Source: Candidatus Absconditabacterales bacterium (lineage in GTDB: Bacteria; Patescibacteriota; Gracilibacteria; Absconditabacterales; Absconditicoccaceae). From it: a stretch of 64,000 nt of DNA. Location of the stretch: positions 24,949-88,948 of the forward strand of contig JANWWO010000005.1 in NCBI GenBank assembly GCA_025057375.1. The letters run 5' to 3'. Within the stretch, counting starts at the first letter, position 1, and every line of letters begins with the position of its first letter. The notes beneath the pieces were generated by a model. It had not been told where the DNA came from. It did not search any database and saw only the letters and a list, made by a program, of their open reading frames with translations. Shown here piece after piece: positions 11,022 through 21,884 of this stretch. A program made the position numbers and the translations under genes.

Positions 11022-11447
11022 TTAGCTTGCGATCAGGTTGAAAACATAGAAGATGAAGGTGACGAGGAACCAGGCGATACCTATAAATGCGATACCAATA
11101 GCAGCATTTTTCAATGTTCCCAATCATTTTTGGTATGCGTCGCCATCATCTCCTGCTGTCACAATTTGGAATCATCCCCAAAGGAGAAAGATCAATGCAA
11201 CAAGTCAAAGGAATCAGAGAACATAGTTGATGAAGTTTTTGACAACCTGAATCACACCATCACCTTTATCAGTGTCTGTGCCTCATGCGACAGATACTCA
11301 TCCATGAACAGCGGTATTGTTTGAGATGTTTGACCATTGAGTCTGGATCGTGCTTTGTGCATAGGTAGGTGTTGCGAGTCAGAAGAGTGACACTGCTCAT
11401 ATAAAAAGAGTCATAAAAGAAAAACTATAAGATATGAACAAACGCAT
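11022..11447 (-). CDS. VirB2/TrbC-like pilin-type membrane protein
   Basis: 141 residues, ATG to TAA, with about ten UGA-Gly codons. A signal peptide ends near TYAQ (residue ~32). After a polar stretch come two hydrophobic segments (VLGFLGLVALIFLLWGGFQI and AAIGIAFIGIAWFLVTFIF) separated by TAGDDGDAYQKGLGTLKN. Two helices around a short Gly/Asp loop after a signal peptide is the architecture of VirB2/TrbC-type conjugation pilins and their CPR relatives. Related proteins are thought to form surface filaments or secretion channels. No other type IV secretion genes are visible here, so a conjugation role is not shown. Confidence 0.8.
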
Positions 11448-11570
11448 GGATACAAAACATAAGAAAGTAAAGATACCTACCATGGGAACATCAGTTTTTT
11501 TTCTGTGTTCTTGATATTGAAATAATTATAGTGGAAAAAAAATATTATGCAAATTTTTGAGGACTTTTTC

Positions 11571-11598
11571 TTGTTTTTTGTTCAGAAAAAAATATAAT
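11571..11598 (+). promoter_or_regulatory. Putative sigma-70-type promoter for the PBP gene
   Basis: TTGTTT (11571-11576) and TATAAT (11593-11598) are separated by 16 bases, about 97 bases before the penicillin-binding protein start. A GGAGG ribosome site at 11681-11685 precedes ATG 11695. Predicted from sequence only. Confidence 0.5.
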
Positions 11599-11694
11599 CG
11601 ACTATATTAAAGGTCTTTCCTATGTTTTGTTTTTTTATGAAGCAGCTATATGCTGGTATAACTGCACATTTTTATCTTTTGGAGGTCTATTTGT

Positions 11695-14145
11695 ATGAAA
11701 TTTTTATCATTATCTCATTTTTTTTCTCAGCGATATCGTCAAAAAAAAAAAATGATGAGAGAGGTTTTGGTGTCATTATATACACAGTATCCATTACTAA
11801 AAAAAATTACTCATCAAAGAGAAGGAGGTGTCTTAGTCTTTGTGTTTGTTATTTTTTTTATTCTTTTTTTGAGATTGTTTGTCATTCAAGTGATTCAATC
11901 ATCATCATTTGATGCTCAACTCGTTGCTCAACATACGAGAGTCCAAACTATTTTGCCATCTAGATGACATATTTTTGTCACAGATAGATGAGGCAATACC
12001 TTGCAATTGACCGAAAATATCAAAACATATACACTCTATATTGATCCTGAATTTGTACGAAATAAACCTAAGGTAGTATCATTACTTGTCCCTTTGGTGT
12101 ATAGTCATTTGTGTGTTGTGACATGATTAATAAGAGTGACAGATATTCAATGTCTCCAAAATCTTGCTTTATTTACAAAAAAAAACTATCTCCCCGTGAG
12201 GCCACAAATTTTTTATTATGGGTCATGATATGTTAGTGAGAATTTTTTGACCTTTGATGCAAATGCATTTGATGCTGAGACACAGCGTATTATCCAAGAG
12301 ATGACACAAGATCGTATCATGGACGAAATAGAAAAAAGATTGAATGAACTGATTGTGCAATGAGATAGACCATTGAACTATCTTGGGTTTTTTACGAGTG
12401 ATCTTTTTTTACAAGCATTGCAAGAGGCTGATCTGCCGTGAATTATCATTCAAAATACAAATTATGTTTTTTTGGAACCCAAGCGTCTGACTGCGAGAAC
12501 CAAAACGCAGTTGGCAAGAATTTTGCTGACATTTTGATTTCGTTCACATCATGATCGTTTAGCCTCACTTTTTGAGGTTCAACGCAATAGATATGTCCAA
12601 ATTGTCACCAACCTTAATCCTGCTATCGCAGAACAGGCTCAAAAACTCAAAGCTCAATACTTTACTGAACGCTCCCCTGATAGATTGAGAATTCCCCTAT
12701 TGCATGGACTCGGCATGGATAGCTCGACACGTAGATATTACCGTTATGAAGATTTTATGGCTCATACTTTGTGATATGTCAATAGTGAAGGACAGGGGCA
12801 ATATGGGATTGAGGAGTATTTTGATTCCCAGTTGGCGGGAAGAAGATGACGTATTGCGTGACGTTCATCAGTGTGGATGGGAACAGTAGGGGCTCATGAT
12901 TTTTCGATTGATAGAGGACAAGATGGAAGTGATGTATATTTAACCATCGATCCAACGATCCAAAGAGAAGTCGAACGTATTGCGTCCGAAAATTTCCCAC
13001 GTTTCAATCCCGATAGTATTTCTGTTTTGGTCTATGATCCCTATAAATGACACGTCAAAGCATCTGTTAATTATCCAAGTTTCAACCCTAATCGTGTCAG
13101 TCAGGCATTTACCTTGAGACCATTGGGTGTAGACGATCGTCATCTTCTCGAAAATGAAACATTTATCGATGTCCCTGTCTTTGCTCGTATCAATGAGCAA
13201 CTCATCAATGTGACCAGATTGCCCGAAAGATTTACTGCGCTTGTTCCCAAATTTATTTACCAAAATATCTTTGGTCCTACCGTATTGGTTGATAAAAATA
13301 TCGCCTTCCCTTATGATCCAGGAAGTATTTTCAAAACTATTACGTATGCAATTGGCTTGGATTTGGGAGAGTTTAGAGAAAGAGAGGTATATGAAGATCC
13401 AGAAGGCTTTGTCATGATTGATCAATTTAAAATTGCTAATGCATCGTCAAAGTGTAAAGGTACACATTCATTTTTGTATGCGTTACAGCATTCGTGTAAT
13501 GTCTGAATGGTGAGGATTATCCAAAGAATTACAAGATTTACCTTTTATCATTATCTCCAAGCTTTATGATTTGGGTCGATTACATGAATTGAGCTTGCAG
13601 GTGAGGCTCCTGGTTTTGTAGAGTCTCCTACAACCGTAGCAACAGCAAGGTTCCTCAATAATAGTTTTGGATTGTGATTGTTGGTGACACCATTACAAAT
13701 GGCTGCTGCCTATGGAACTTTTCTCAACTCATGAGTGTATATGAAACCTACTATTATTGACAAAATATGTTCTCAGGACTGATGTATTGTCAATCATCCC
13801 AAAGCAGTCAGACAGGTTTTTTCTCCTCAGACTGCTCGTGATACGATGCAAGCATTATTTGATGTAATTCATACCGAAGGGAATTTTGAGACCTTGGCTG
13901 TTCCTGGGCTGTCTCTTGGATGAAAAAGTGGAACTTCATCGGTTGTGTATAGGGGGAAATATATGCGTGGTGAAGGATGGACCAATGGATCGTATATTTG
14001 ATATGTCTCTAAGAACAATCCTCGTTATGTTATTGTTGTCCAGGTACGTCGCCCTCGTTCGTCTCAACGATGATGAGAAACGGCTGGTCCTATTTTCAAA
14101 GAAGTAGCAACGTTTTTGGCAAATTATGAATTTATCGAAAGTTAG
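11695..14145 (+). CDS. Class B penicillin-binding protein (FtsI/PBP2-like transpeptidase)
   Basis: 816 residues, ATG to TAG, preceded by a clear GGAGG at 11681-11685. A single transmembrane anchor (about residues 45-65, GVLVFVFVIFFILFLRLFVIQV) is followed by a periplasmic dimerisation region and the transpeptidase domain. The catalytic set is complete: SIFK with Ser544/Lys547, SCN at 600-602, and KSGT at 744-747 (KSGT instead of the common KTGT). The Gly before KSGT is UGA. It cross-links septal or side-wall peptidoglycan. The protein is longer than E. coli FtsI (588) because the N-terminal non-catalytic region is expanded. It converges with the truncated uvrB. Confidence 0.92.
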
Positions 14146-14315
14146 TAATATAGGGGTCGAGGCACGGTAGATGAGTGTGTCTTTTGTGTCACATGTTTCT
14201 TGATACCTGTCAAATCATATTGTATTCCAACAATAGCTATGGCTCCAAAAACCATGTCAGATAGCTATGCCGGTGGAGGATTGATGATGGACCGATGTTT
14301 TTTGTTATCTCTAGA

Positions 14316-15827
14316 TTACACAAATGCTTTGAGATATGGTTTTTTTTGGAGGAGTGGGTCTAGGCTTTTTTCTAAATGCTCACTATTTCACGATTTGGGA
14401 TAGACGTATACTATGGGATCCAACAGTCAGGTAGGTCTGATGATTTGTTCGACAATTCATTGGGACATTCCTGTTTCGTATGGTGCTGGTGTTGCTGATA
14501 CAAAAAGTGTTTTTGCTCAACTTTTTGCGATATTGGCATTATTGGTGTCTGGATCAATTGGATCTCCACGCTGGGTATCTGCCTGGGAGTCAATTGTATG
14601 GAGCATGCGATCATCACTATGCGTGGATTTGTACGGATAGGGTCGTTTGAGGATATGCTGGAGCTCATGAAAAACGAGTGGTCTGTGATCAATGGCCGAT
14701 GGGAGACGAAAGCCATGATTGATAAGATTGATTTTTCTTGCCCTGTCGCCGGCAGCCATACTATCGAGCTGGGGAATAGTCATATGTGATTCGTCGATGA
14801 TGCACAGCATATCATCTGGGAAATAATCAAAAATGGTATTGGGTGTTTGACCAGGTCTTCTGCCATCAAAATAGGGAGAGTAATTTTCGATACCATTGGT
14901 AAATCATGTTTCTGCGATCATGCGAAGATCATAGGTTGTTTTTTTTCTAAGTCTTTGTTCTTCGATGATTTTGCCTTGTTTGAGGAGTTCTGCACAACGT
15001 GCTTCCATTTCGTTGGTAATCATTGTAATAATCGTCTGGAGATTTCATGCATCTTGGAGATACTGTGTTGCTGGTCGGAGGAGGATTTTTTTACTTGTGC
15101 CAATGAGGGCAAACGTGAGTGAGTTTCTTATTTCAATATATTCGAGTTCGTCATCATTGAAATAGAGTTTGTATACAACGGTATCGGTTGTTGCATAAAT
15201 TTCAACAACATCACCACTGACAGCAAACATTCATGGTTCGATTTTGTTATTGACGGGTTGATATTGCATTTTGATCAATTGTGCTTTGAGATCACGCAGA
15301 TCATAACGCTTTCCTACTTCTACACTGAGAGACATATCTTGAAAAAACTCTTTGTGTCCTAACCCATACAATGCAGAGACTGATGCAACTACAATAACAT
15401 CTGGGCGCGTCAGTAAGGATGCTAGCGTTGCCAATCTATACATCTGAATTTCTTGGTTGATTGTTGCTTCTTTTTCGATATAGAGATCTTGGGATGGGAG
15501 ATACGACTCTGGTTGGTAATAATCAAAATAGGAAATAAAGTAATGAACAGCGTTGTTGGGAAAATAATGCTTGAATTCGGTGGCAAGTTGGGCTGCGAGT
15601 GTTTTGTTATGAGAAAGAACAAGGGTTGGTTTTTGGATATGGTTGATGATGTTTGCCATGGTAAACGTTTTCCCCGTTCCTGTTGCACCCATCAACGTCA
15701 CCAAATGATTTCCTTGTTCAAAATGCGTGACGATTTCTCTTATTGCTTGGGGTTGATCTCCAGCAGGTTGGTAAGATGCAGTCAATTCAAAGCATTTGGT
15801 ATGATCATAGTGAACTTGAGATGGCAT
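14316..15827 (-). CDS. uvrB: UvrB, C-terminally truncated
   Basis: 503 residues, ATG to TAA; full-length UvrB is about 660-680. UvrB is the damage-verifying helicase of nucleotide excision repair. The N-terminal half is normal: [11 protein letters not shown], Walker A GATGTGKT (Lys53), the [11 protein letters not shown] loop that forms the beta-hairpin, DESH, and SATPAPYE followed by EQIIRPTGLLDP. It then ends after another ~30 unrelated-looking residues ([12 protein letters not shown]). Helicase motifs IV-VI (including the QTIGRAARN region) and the UVR domain are missing. About 40 extra residues sit before SATPA. No other frame downstream restores the missing domain. It may be a decayed gene or a reduced protein. 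Confidence 0.85.
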
Positions 15828-15997
15828 GGGGATAAAAAATCTAAAGCAGTTACTTCTACTGTAGTGATTTTTTTTTGATTTGCTAGAGAATATGAAAAAA
15901 AGCAGCAATACTATTTTGTATCGTTAGGTTATGAGGTATGTATACGAGCAATGTTGTCTTGGTATAGATATGTTGATCGCATATTTGCATTGCGGTT

Positions 15998-16459
15998 TTA
16001 TTGAATTTTTTTCATATTGTTTTGGATTTCTAGTGGGAGAGGGGGAAGATTGGGAGGAATGGTGGGAGAAAAATAGAATGAGTTTGATGCATATGGTCCG
16101 CGTACTGTAATGAGATAGAGGGGATTACGTGGATTGCTCATATAACAATATATTCTTTCATTGTACGCAAATGTTCATGCCCTTGTTCATTCGACTGCGT
16201 GTAGTTCATACACGGAGGTTGATCAGTTTGGTCATGTAAGAGGATTGTCATTGTTTGATAATGGGATGACTGTATATTGGTTTCGAGTATACATATTTAT
16301 TGCGATGAAATTTTTTGTCTTTTCGACTGTGCGTGCATTTACCATGCCATCTAGTGTTTCGTTTTGGCATCCTCAGGAGAGGAGTGTAAAGAGCATGTAT
16401 GATAATAAGGCGAATTTCTTTATCTTCTTCGTACAAAAGGTTTTTAGTTTATTGAGCAT
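15998..16459 (-). CDS. Small putative lipoprotein
   Basis: 153 residues, ATG to TAA, with five UGA-Gly codons, which make it undetectable under the standard code. A basic N-terminus (MLNKLKTFCTKKIKKF) and a hydrophobic stretch lead to a lipobox LLSGGC with Cys near residue 33; one of its Gly is UGA. The rest is polar and Asn/Tyr-rich and ends in a Pro-rich stretch (TIPPNLPPLPLE). The family is not recognised. It probably sits on the outside of the cytoplasmic membrane. It lies upstream of uvrB on the same strand with 170 bases between. Confidence 0.65.
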
Positions 16460-16783
16460 GAGATTGTAGGTATGAAAAAATAAAAAGAGAGATAGAAACT
16501 TGGGTGTATGGGTCCTCAGAAAAAATATATGCCTATCATATCACAATTTATGTGAGAGAGATGTAATTGTGTAGTAAGTTTATGCTGTTGGTGTATTAAT
16601 AAAAAGTTATTCGATAGACAAGATAGCGTATAGATAGTTGTTTTATATACGGTTGTATCTGTGTTGACAGTGTTGCTCATGCGAAGTCTGATGTTTGTGA
16701 TGTGCTTGTAGGATCATTATCCTATTATTTTTCCTATGGTTGTGAGACTATAGCTCAGTATTGCTATTCATAGTATTAGATAA
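16460..16783. other. AT-rich gap without a recognisable gene
   Basis: About 320 bases between the lipoprotein start and the prfA terminator. I see no reading frame of useful length in either code and no RNA motif. It should carry the promoter of the lipoprotein gene. Confidence 0.5.
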
Positions 16784-16815
16784 CAAAAAAATGATCACCT
16801 CTGTGGAGAGGTGAT
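16784..16815 (-). terminator. Rho-independent terminator after prfA
   Basis: Perfect 8-bp stem ATCACCTC (16794-16801) and GAGGTGAT (16808-16815), followed on the minus strand by seven T. It lies about 50 bases past the prfA stop. Confidence 0.85.
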
Positions 16816-16865
16816 GTATATTGAAGAATTTTTATAAAAAAGTCAATATTTTTTTATAATTTTTT

Positions 16866-17939
16866 TTACTGTATGTCTGTCGAAGACAGTGCTTTGAGTT
16901 GTGCTTCTCTGATACAGGTATTGATAATATCGTCTAAATTCCCCAACATCACAAAAGGAATATTGGATCGAGACATTTTGATACGATGATCAGTGATTCT
17001 ATCCTGAGGATAATTATAGGTACGAATTTTTTCTGATCTGTCGCCACTTCCGATTTGTCCTCCTCTAATATCTCTTGATTCAGCTATCCTTTTATCATGT
17101 TCGATTTGATACAGTCTTGATTTGAGGACAGACAAAGCTTTTTCTTTGTTTTTGAGTTGTGATTTACTATCTCCTATGTTGACAATGAGTCATGATGGTT
17201 TGTGATGGATTCTGACTCATGTTTGATTTTTGTTTGCATTTTGTCATCATGCAGATGATGCAGCATAGGTATCAATAATAATATCGTCTGGATTGATATC
17301 GATCGACACATCATCAACTTCTGGCATAATCGCGACGGTGATGGTTGATGTATGAATTCTTCCTTGTGATTCGGTAGCAGGTATTCTTTGGACTCTATGG
17401 ACGCCACTTTCCCATTTCAGTTTGGCATAGACGCCTTGTCCGGATATTTTGAGCATGACAAATTTTACTCATCACAGATCGTTGAGCTGTTCGTCGATAA
17501 CTTCCACAGTTCGTCCTTGATTTTTTGCATAGATGGTATAGGCTTTGAGGAGTTCTGATGCAAAAAGTCCTGCCTCGTCTCCTCACGCAGCTGGTCTTAT
17601 CTCCAAAAAAATATTTCTTTCATCGTTTTCATCTTTGGGGAGAAGTGCAATTGTGAGCTCTTGTTCACAACGGGCAAGACGCTGCTTAGCGTCAGTCAAT
17701 TGTTCTTTTGCCATTTGTATCAACTCAGGATCTGTTTCATGTCTGAGAATTTCTTCAGCTTCAGCGATTTCATGGACACATTGTTCATAAGCACAGGCAA
17801 GTGTATAGATAGGATCGAGCGTTGCCATCTCCTTCCCCAATTTGATCATGAGATCGAGATTAGATGCGATATCATCAGAACTGAGTTTGGTAGAGAGTTC
17901 ACGATGTTTGCGTTTGATATCTGCAATTTTATCGAGCAT
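16866..17939 (-). CDS. prfA: Peptide chain release factor 1
   Basis: 357 residues, ATG to TAA, the normal RF1 length. RF1 recognises UAA and UAG, exactly the two stops this genome uses. The codon-recognition tripeptide PAT is in [10 protein letters not shown], which marks RF1 rather than RF2. The peptidyl-tRNA hydrolysis loop reads SSAGGQNANK, and both Gly of GGQ are UGA codons (17244-17249, complement). Other UGA codons fall at conserved Gly such as before DEAGLFA. The N-terminal coiled region spans about residues 1-100. A strong terminator follows. Confidence 0.96.
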
Positions 17940-18115
17940 TGGAGATAAAAAAGATAAAACATCTGATAGGGATTGAATGATATGTATCTATATCCTTTTT
18001 TGGGAGAAAATCAAGACAGAATAGAGATTGGTGCTTGTACAATTTGCTTTTTGTGTCCGGTGTCTGTATACTTATGTCTGAAGGATAATGGTGTTTATTT
18101 TTTTCTCTCTCATTG

Positions 18116-18979
18116 ATGAGCTTTTTGCCTGCATGGCTTGTGACACTATGCTTTTCTCTCGCTGTTATTTGGGTGGTAGCTTTTTTTCTTATTGCTCTCT
18201 TTCATTTTTTGCTCCAAAAAAAACTTGATCCAACGTATGAATCTATCGATGCAGCCCCCCAATCCTACAAAGTCGTTGCTTTATATCAGCTGATTGTTCG
18301 TGTGCTGATTCTGTTTTTTGCATGGGTCTTGACCTTTGATGCGATGGGTATTGACATCTCAGTATTAGTTGTTTGATTGTCATTCGGGTTTACGTTTGCG
18401 CTCCAAAATACGATGCAAACAATTATTGCAGCACTCTTGCTCTCCACCAATAAACAGATTCGTTTGGGAGAGTGTGTGATGATTAATCGAAAAAAACCAA
18501 TCACTGGTGTTATCATAGGGATATGAATTAGATATAGTACTATCAGATGCGATGACAATACTCGTCTTTTTATTCCCAATCATATTCTGATCAAACAAAT
18601 GATCACCAGATGGATGACCAACGAGATAGTGAAATATGAATGTACACGATTTTGTGATCATGCGTATCCATCCCATGAGATTATCAATCATGTTCGTCTT
18701 GCATTGGCTCGTGTTGAATGGAACAAGAGACCAGATTACACAACGGTTTTTGTCGATTCTTCATGTGATGGTGTTGTGTGGTATCGTGCGTGGGTGTGGT
18801 GAGAGCCTATATCTGACCGAGACAATCCTGATATTGACGAAAAAAAACCTGAATATCAAGCGGAGATGTTTGACATCGTGTATCGTGTTTTCCAATCGCA
18901 AGGACGAGTGATAAGAAGACAGTATCGTGTGATTGATTATGTCGATCGTTCTTCTTTGCAGGTTACTCTTTCTTCCTAG
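18116..18979 (+). CDS. MscS-like mechanosensitive channel
   Basis: 287 residues from ATG 18116 (a TTG one codon upstream is also possible) to TAG. Two or three N-terminal membrane helices lead to the pore-lining region GLSFGFTFALQNTMQTIIAALLL, where the first Gly is UGA. The beta domain typical of MscS follows, with LGECVMI and NHILIKQMI replacing the usual GD.V and IPN motifs. The family opens small membrane pores on hypo-osmotic shock. The protein is at the short end of the family and lacks extra N-terminal helices. Confidence 0.85.
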
Positions 18980-19028
18980 CTTTATGGATTAGAAAAATTG
19001 ATGATACATAGAGAAAAATATGACTGAC

Positions 19029-19051
19029 CAGCACCATGTGGTGGTTTTTTG
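19029..19051 (+). terminator. Rho-independent terminator after the MscS-like gene
   Basis: Short GC-rich stem CACCA (19032-19036)/TGGTG (19039-19043) with two bases between, followed by a T6 run. It sits 50 bases past the MscS-like stop. Confidence 0.7.
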
Positions 19052-19154
19052 TTATTGATGTGAGTAGTATTTTTTGGCCTTGCAAGTGTCAAAAAAATCA
19101 TTACACACAGACGACATTGCTTGTTGTCTTTCTGTTTTATTTTTTTCGTTTTGT

Positions 19155-20525
19155 ATGGTTGATACGCTCGCATCACTTCAGGTGCCTCCTCACAATATCG
19201 AGGCAGAAAAAAATGTCTTGGCTGGCATTTTTGTCGATCCAGAACTGTTGCATGTCTATGATGGGCTTGCACTCAATCCGTCTGATTTTTATGATCAAGC
19301 ACATCAACATATCTATACTGCGATCAAAACACTTGTTGCTGCTCATAAACCAATTGATGTCTTGACAGTGACTGACCAAATGACCAAAGACAAAACTCTT
19401 GATCAGGTAGGGGGTGAGGATTATATCTATACGCTTCCTTCCTATTTGGTCAATATTAGTGCCTGTGGCGACTATGCTCAAATCGTTAAAGAAAAATCTA
19501 TTTTGAGGCAAATTCTCAAAACGTGCACCAAAATTGCTGCAGATGTTTTTGACCAAAAAGATACCAGGGAAATTATTGATACGATCGAAAAAAGAATTTT
19601 TGATTTGACGCAGTTGAATATGCGTACGGGGCTTGTTCATATCAAAGATGTTCTCGACAAGAGAATTGAGGATTATATGGAGTTGGTTGACAATCCAAAT
19701 TTGCTGGAAGCAAGAAAAACGTTGTCCCAATATCATAAACTTGATGATATGTTGAGTGGATTCAAAGCCTGAGAATTGATTATTTTGGCAGCTCGTCCTG
19801 CGATGGGGAAAACTTCATTTGCAGTCAATCTGCTCATCAATGCTGCCATTTCCCAACGCAAGTCAGTCGCGCTCTTTTCTCTCGAAATGACGGCAGAATC
19901 ACTTGCCGATAGAGTCTTGTCTACCATGTCGACCATCCCTATGCACAAAATTACTAAGGCCCAGCTTGATAATGATGATTATGCAAAAATGGGAGAAGCA
20001 ATGCAGATCCTTGGTGATGTAAATATTTATGTTGATGATAGTGGTTCATTGACTATTCCTGAGCTAAAAAGTAAACTGAGAAGATTGAAGATCGAGAAAT
20101 GAGCATTGGATCTCGTGGTGATTGATTATCTGCAGTTGATGTCTGGCGTAGGGATGAAATTTGAAGGCAATAGGGTCCAAGAAATTTCCCAAATCTCTCG
20201 TGGGCTCAAAGAACTTAGCAAAGAACTCGCAGTTCCCATTATTGCACTTTCTCAACTATCGCGTAATGTAGAGTCTCGTATTGACAAAAAACCTCAATTA
20301 TCAGATTTGAGAGAGTCTGGTGCAATTGAGCAAGATGCGGATGTTGTGTTGATGATTCATAGAGAAGACTATTATGATCCTGATACAGATAAGAAAGGTG
20401 TGACTGATATTTTGATCAGAAAAAATAGAAACTGACCGACAGGTGAAGTTGCATTGATGTTCAAGTCACAGACGATGAAGTTTGAAGAGTATGACGGACC
20501 TACAGGTAATTCCTTTGGATTTTAA
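19155..20525 (+). CDS. dnaB: Replicative DNA helicase DnaB
   Basis: 456 residues, ATG to TAA. The N-terminal domain begins [16 protein letters not shown], the standard DnaB opening. The C-terminal RecA-like ATPase has Walker [10 protein letters not shown] (Lys219), [12 protein letters not shown], Walker [20 protein letters not shown] and [12 protein letters not shown]. Three UGA codons encode Gly, one just before the ATPase core. DnaB unwinds duplex DNA at the replication fork and recruits DnaG, whose gene lies at 26919. ATG 19155 gives the best N-terminus; upstream frame extension has no family similarity. Confidence 0.96.
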
Positions 20526-20633
20526 TATGAGGACAGTATGTGTGTTGTTGATGTAATACATGAGGAGGGTTGATGTTTTGGCACCGTATCCTATGAGTAT
20601 TACTATGACTTTTTGTCTCTGTCTTCGGTATTT

Positions 20634-21677
20634 TTAGGTTATGTTTCTGGGTTGTCGGTGGATATTTCGTCCTTGTGTTGCGATGGCTGATTCCCAAACG
20701 ATGGCATCCATAAATGGTCTAATATTATGTCCTCTGATGACAATATGATAGAGATACTGTCATCTGATTTTGTGTTTTGCAGGTGGTGTTTGAAAAATCA
20801 TAAGTGATGATTGCAGTTTTGCTTGCCAGTATCGTAAGTGTTTCGTGATGGTGTCTACTTTCTTTTTGAGGTGGAGTGGATCATGATGGTGTAGTGAGAT
20901 GAGACATTCTTCTCCAAAGGGAGGAAGTCACAACATTTTTGCGTTGGTATTACAGTACTCTGTAAACTCGTCTGGCTTGCGACGTAGAAGCATGAGAAGG
21001 AGGGGGTTGTGAGGATTGATAGTTTGGATAATAATATGGTTGGGTCCACGAAGACAGTGGTTGTATAACGACCATCGTCCATGACTGATATGAGCATGAT
21101 CACCGAGACGAAAAAAGAGATCTGCATCGAGAATGCAGGATGCTTTGAGTGGGCAGGGAGGTGGTGCAAAGCCAAGCGATGTTGCACAAAAGATAACGGG
21201 ATGTTGTTCCCATTTGTGACGAAGGTGCATAATTTTTGATCGAGAATTTGTTGTTTTGGCATTGAGGATAAGCGGATGATATCCTTGTATACTGAGGTGT
21301 TCATACAGATGATTAAGCCCATATCAGACAAAGGTCAGTGTGTCTTTTTTTTTACACGATTCGCATTGATCACTGAGAGGGTAGTGTGTGTGGCAGATGC
21401 TACAGAGTGCAACGAATATATCCTGATGTTGTTTTTCATAATGGAGGACATTGTCGCAATGGTGACACGTTGGCATTGCACCACATGCATTACAGAGGCG
21501 GACATTGTGATATGATTGTTTGGATCAGATAAGAAGGAGATGATGATTGGGTGCATAGGAGTCGATTGTGGCTTGGGTGAGGGCAGAGAGAGTGTTTTTA
21601 CTTGATTCTTTTTTCATATCGACGACATAGAGTGTCTTCCCCTGTCACCATTCTCGTTTTTCGTATTGAATCGTCAT
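20634..21677 (-). CDS. PriA-like protein reduced to its C-terminal half
   Basis: 347 residues, ATG to TAA; full PriA is ~730. The sequence begins where PriA's second helicase lobe begins. It keeps the zinc-binding Cys set (CNACG, CHHC, CSIC, CESC), the GYGLNHLYEHL segment equivalent to GxGTExVEEEL, ILDADLFFRL, IIIQTINPHNP, and a C-terminal domain with LPPFGEECLISL. Missing are the 3'-DNA-end-binding domain, winged helix, Walker A and Walker B. The QVAGRAGR arginine motif is degenerate (SLYNHCLRGPN). It cannot be an ATP-driven helicase by itself. It may keep a DNA- or SSB-binding role in replication restart, or be decaying; the frame is intact, which favours function. Confidence 0.8.
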
Positions 21678-21702
21678 AGAACCAACAAAAAAACTAAAAG
21701 AG

Positions 21703-21828
21703 ATGAAGAAAAGACGATTGATCGTTCTTGCTTTTTTTGTATTTTTTCTTATACTCATTGTATTGTATATTTGTTATATGCATGTCGCTATTAGAACACT
21801 TCTTCTGCAAAGGAGACGTTGTAGGTAA
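21703..21828 (+). CDS. Very small membrane protein
   Basis: 41 residues, ATG to TAA. A basic N-terminus (MKKRR), one transmembrane helix (LIVLAFFVFFLILIVLYICY) and a basic tail (QRRRCR). It is upstream of a larger membrane protein gene on the same strand. The family is not recognised and the coding status is uncertain because of its length. Confidence 0.4.
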   Translation: MKKRRLIVLAFFVFFLILIVLYICYMHVAIRTLLLQRRRCR

Positions 21829-21884
21829 GAGACACACGATCTTCACTCATCAAGTCTATAGCTTTATTTTCCTTCCTTATTTTT

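Noticed and set aside
12940..13425. Minus-strand 161-residue frame
   Set aside because: Shadow of the penicillin-binding protein, which has the intact SxxK, SxN and KSGT motifs on the plus strand.
16161..16469. Plus-strand 102-residue frame
   Set aside because: It lies antisense to the lipoprotein, has no family pattern and low-complexity composition; the minus-strand frame has a lipobox.
19173..19736. Minus-strand 187-residue frame
   Set aside because: It is a long antisense shadow of dnaB, whose helicase motifs are on the plus strand.
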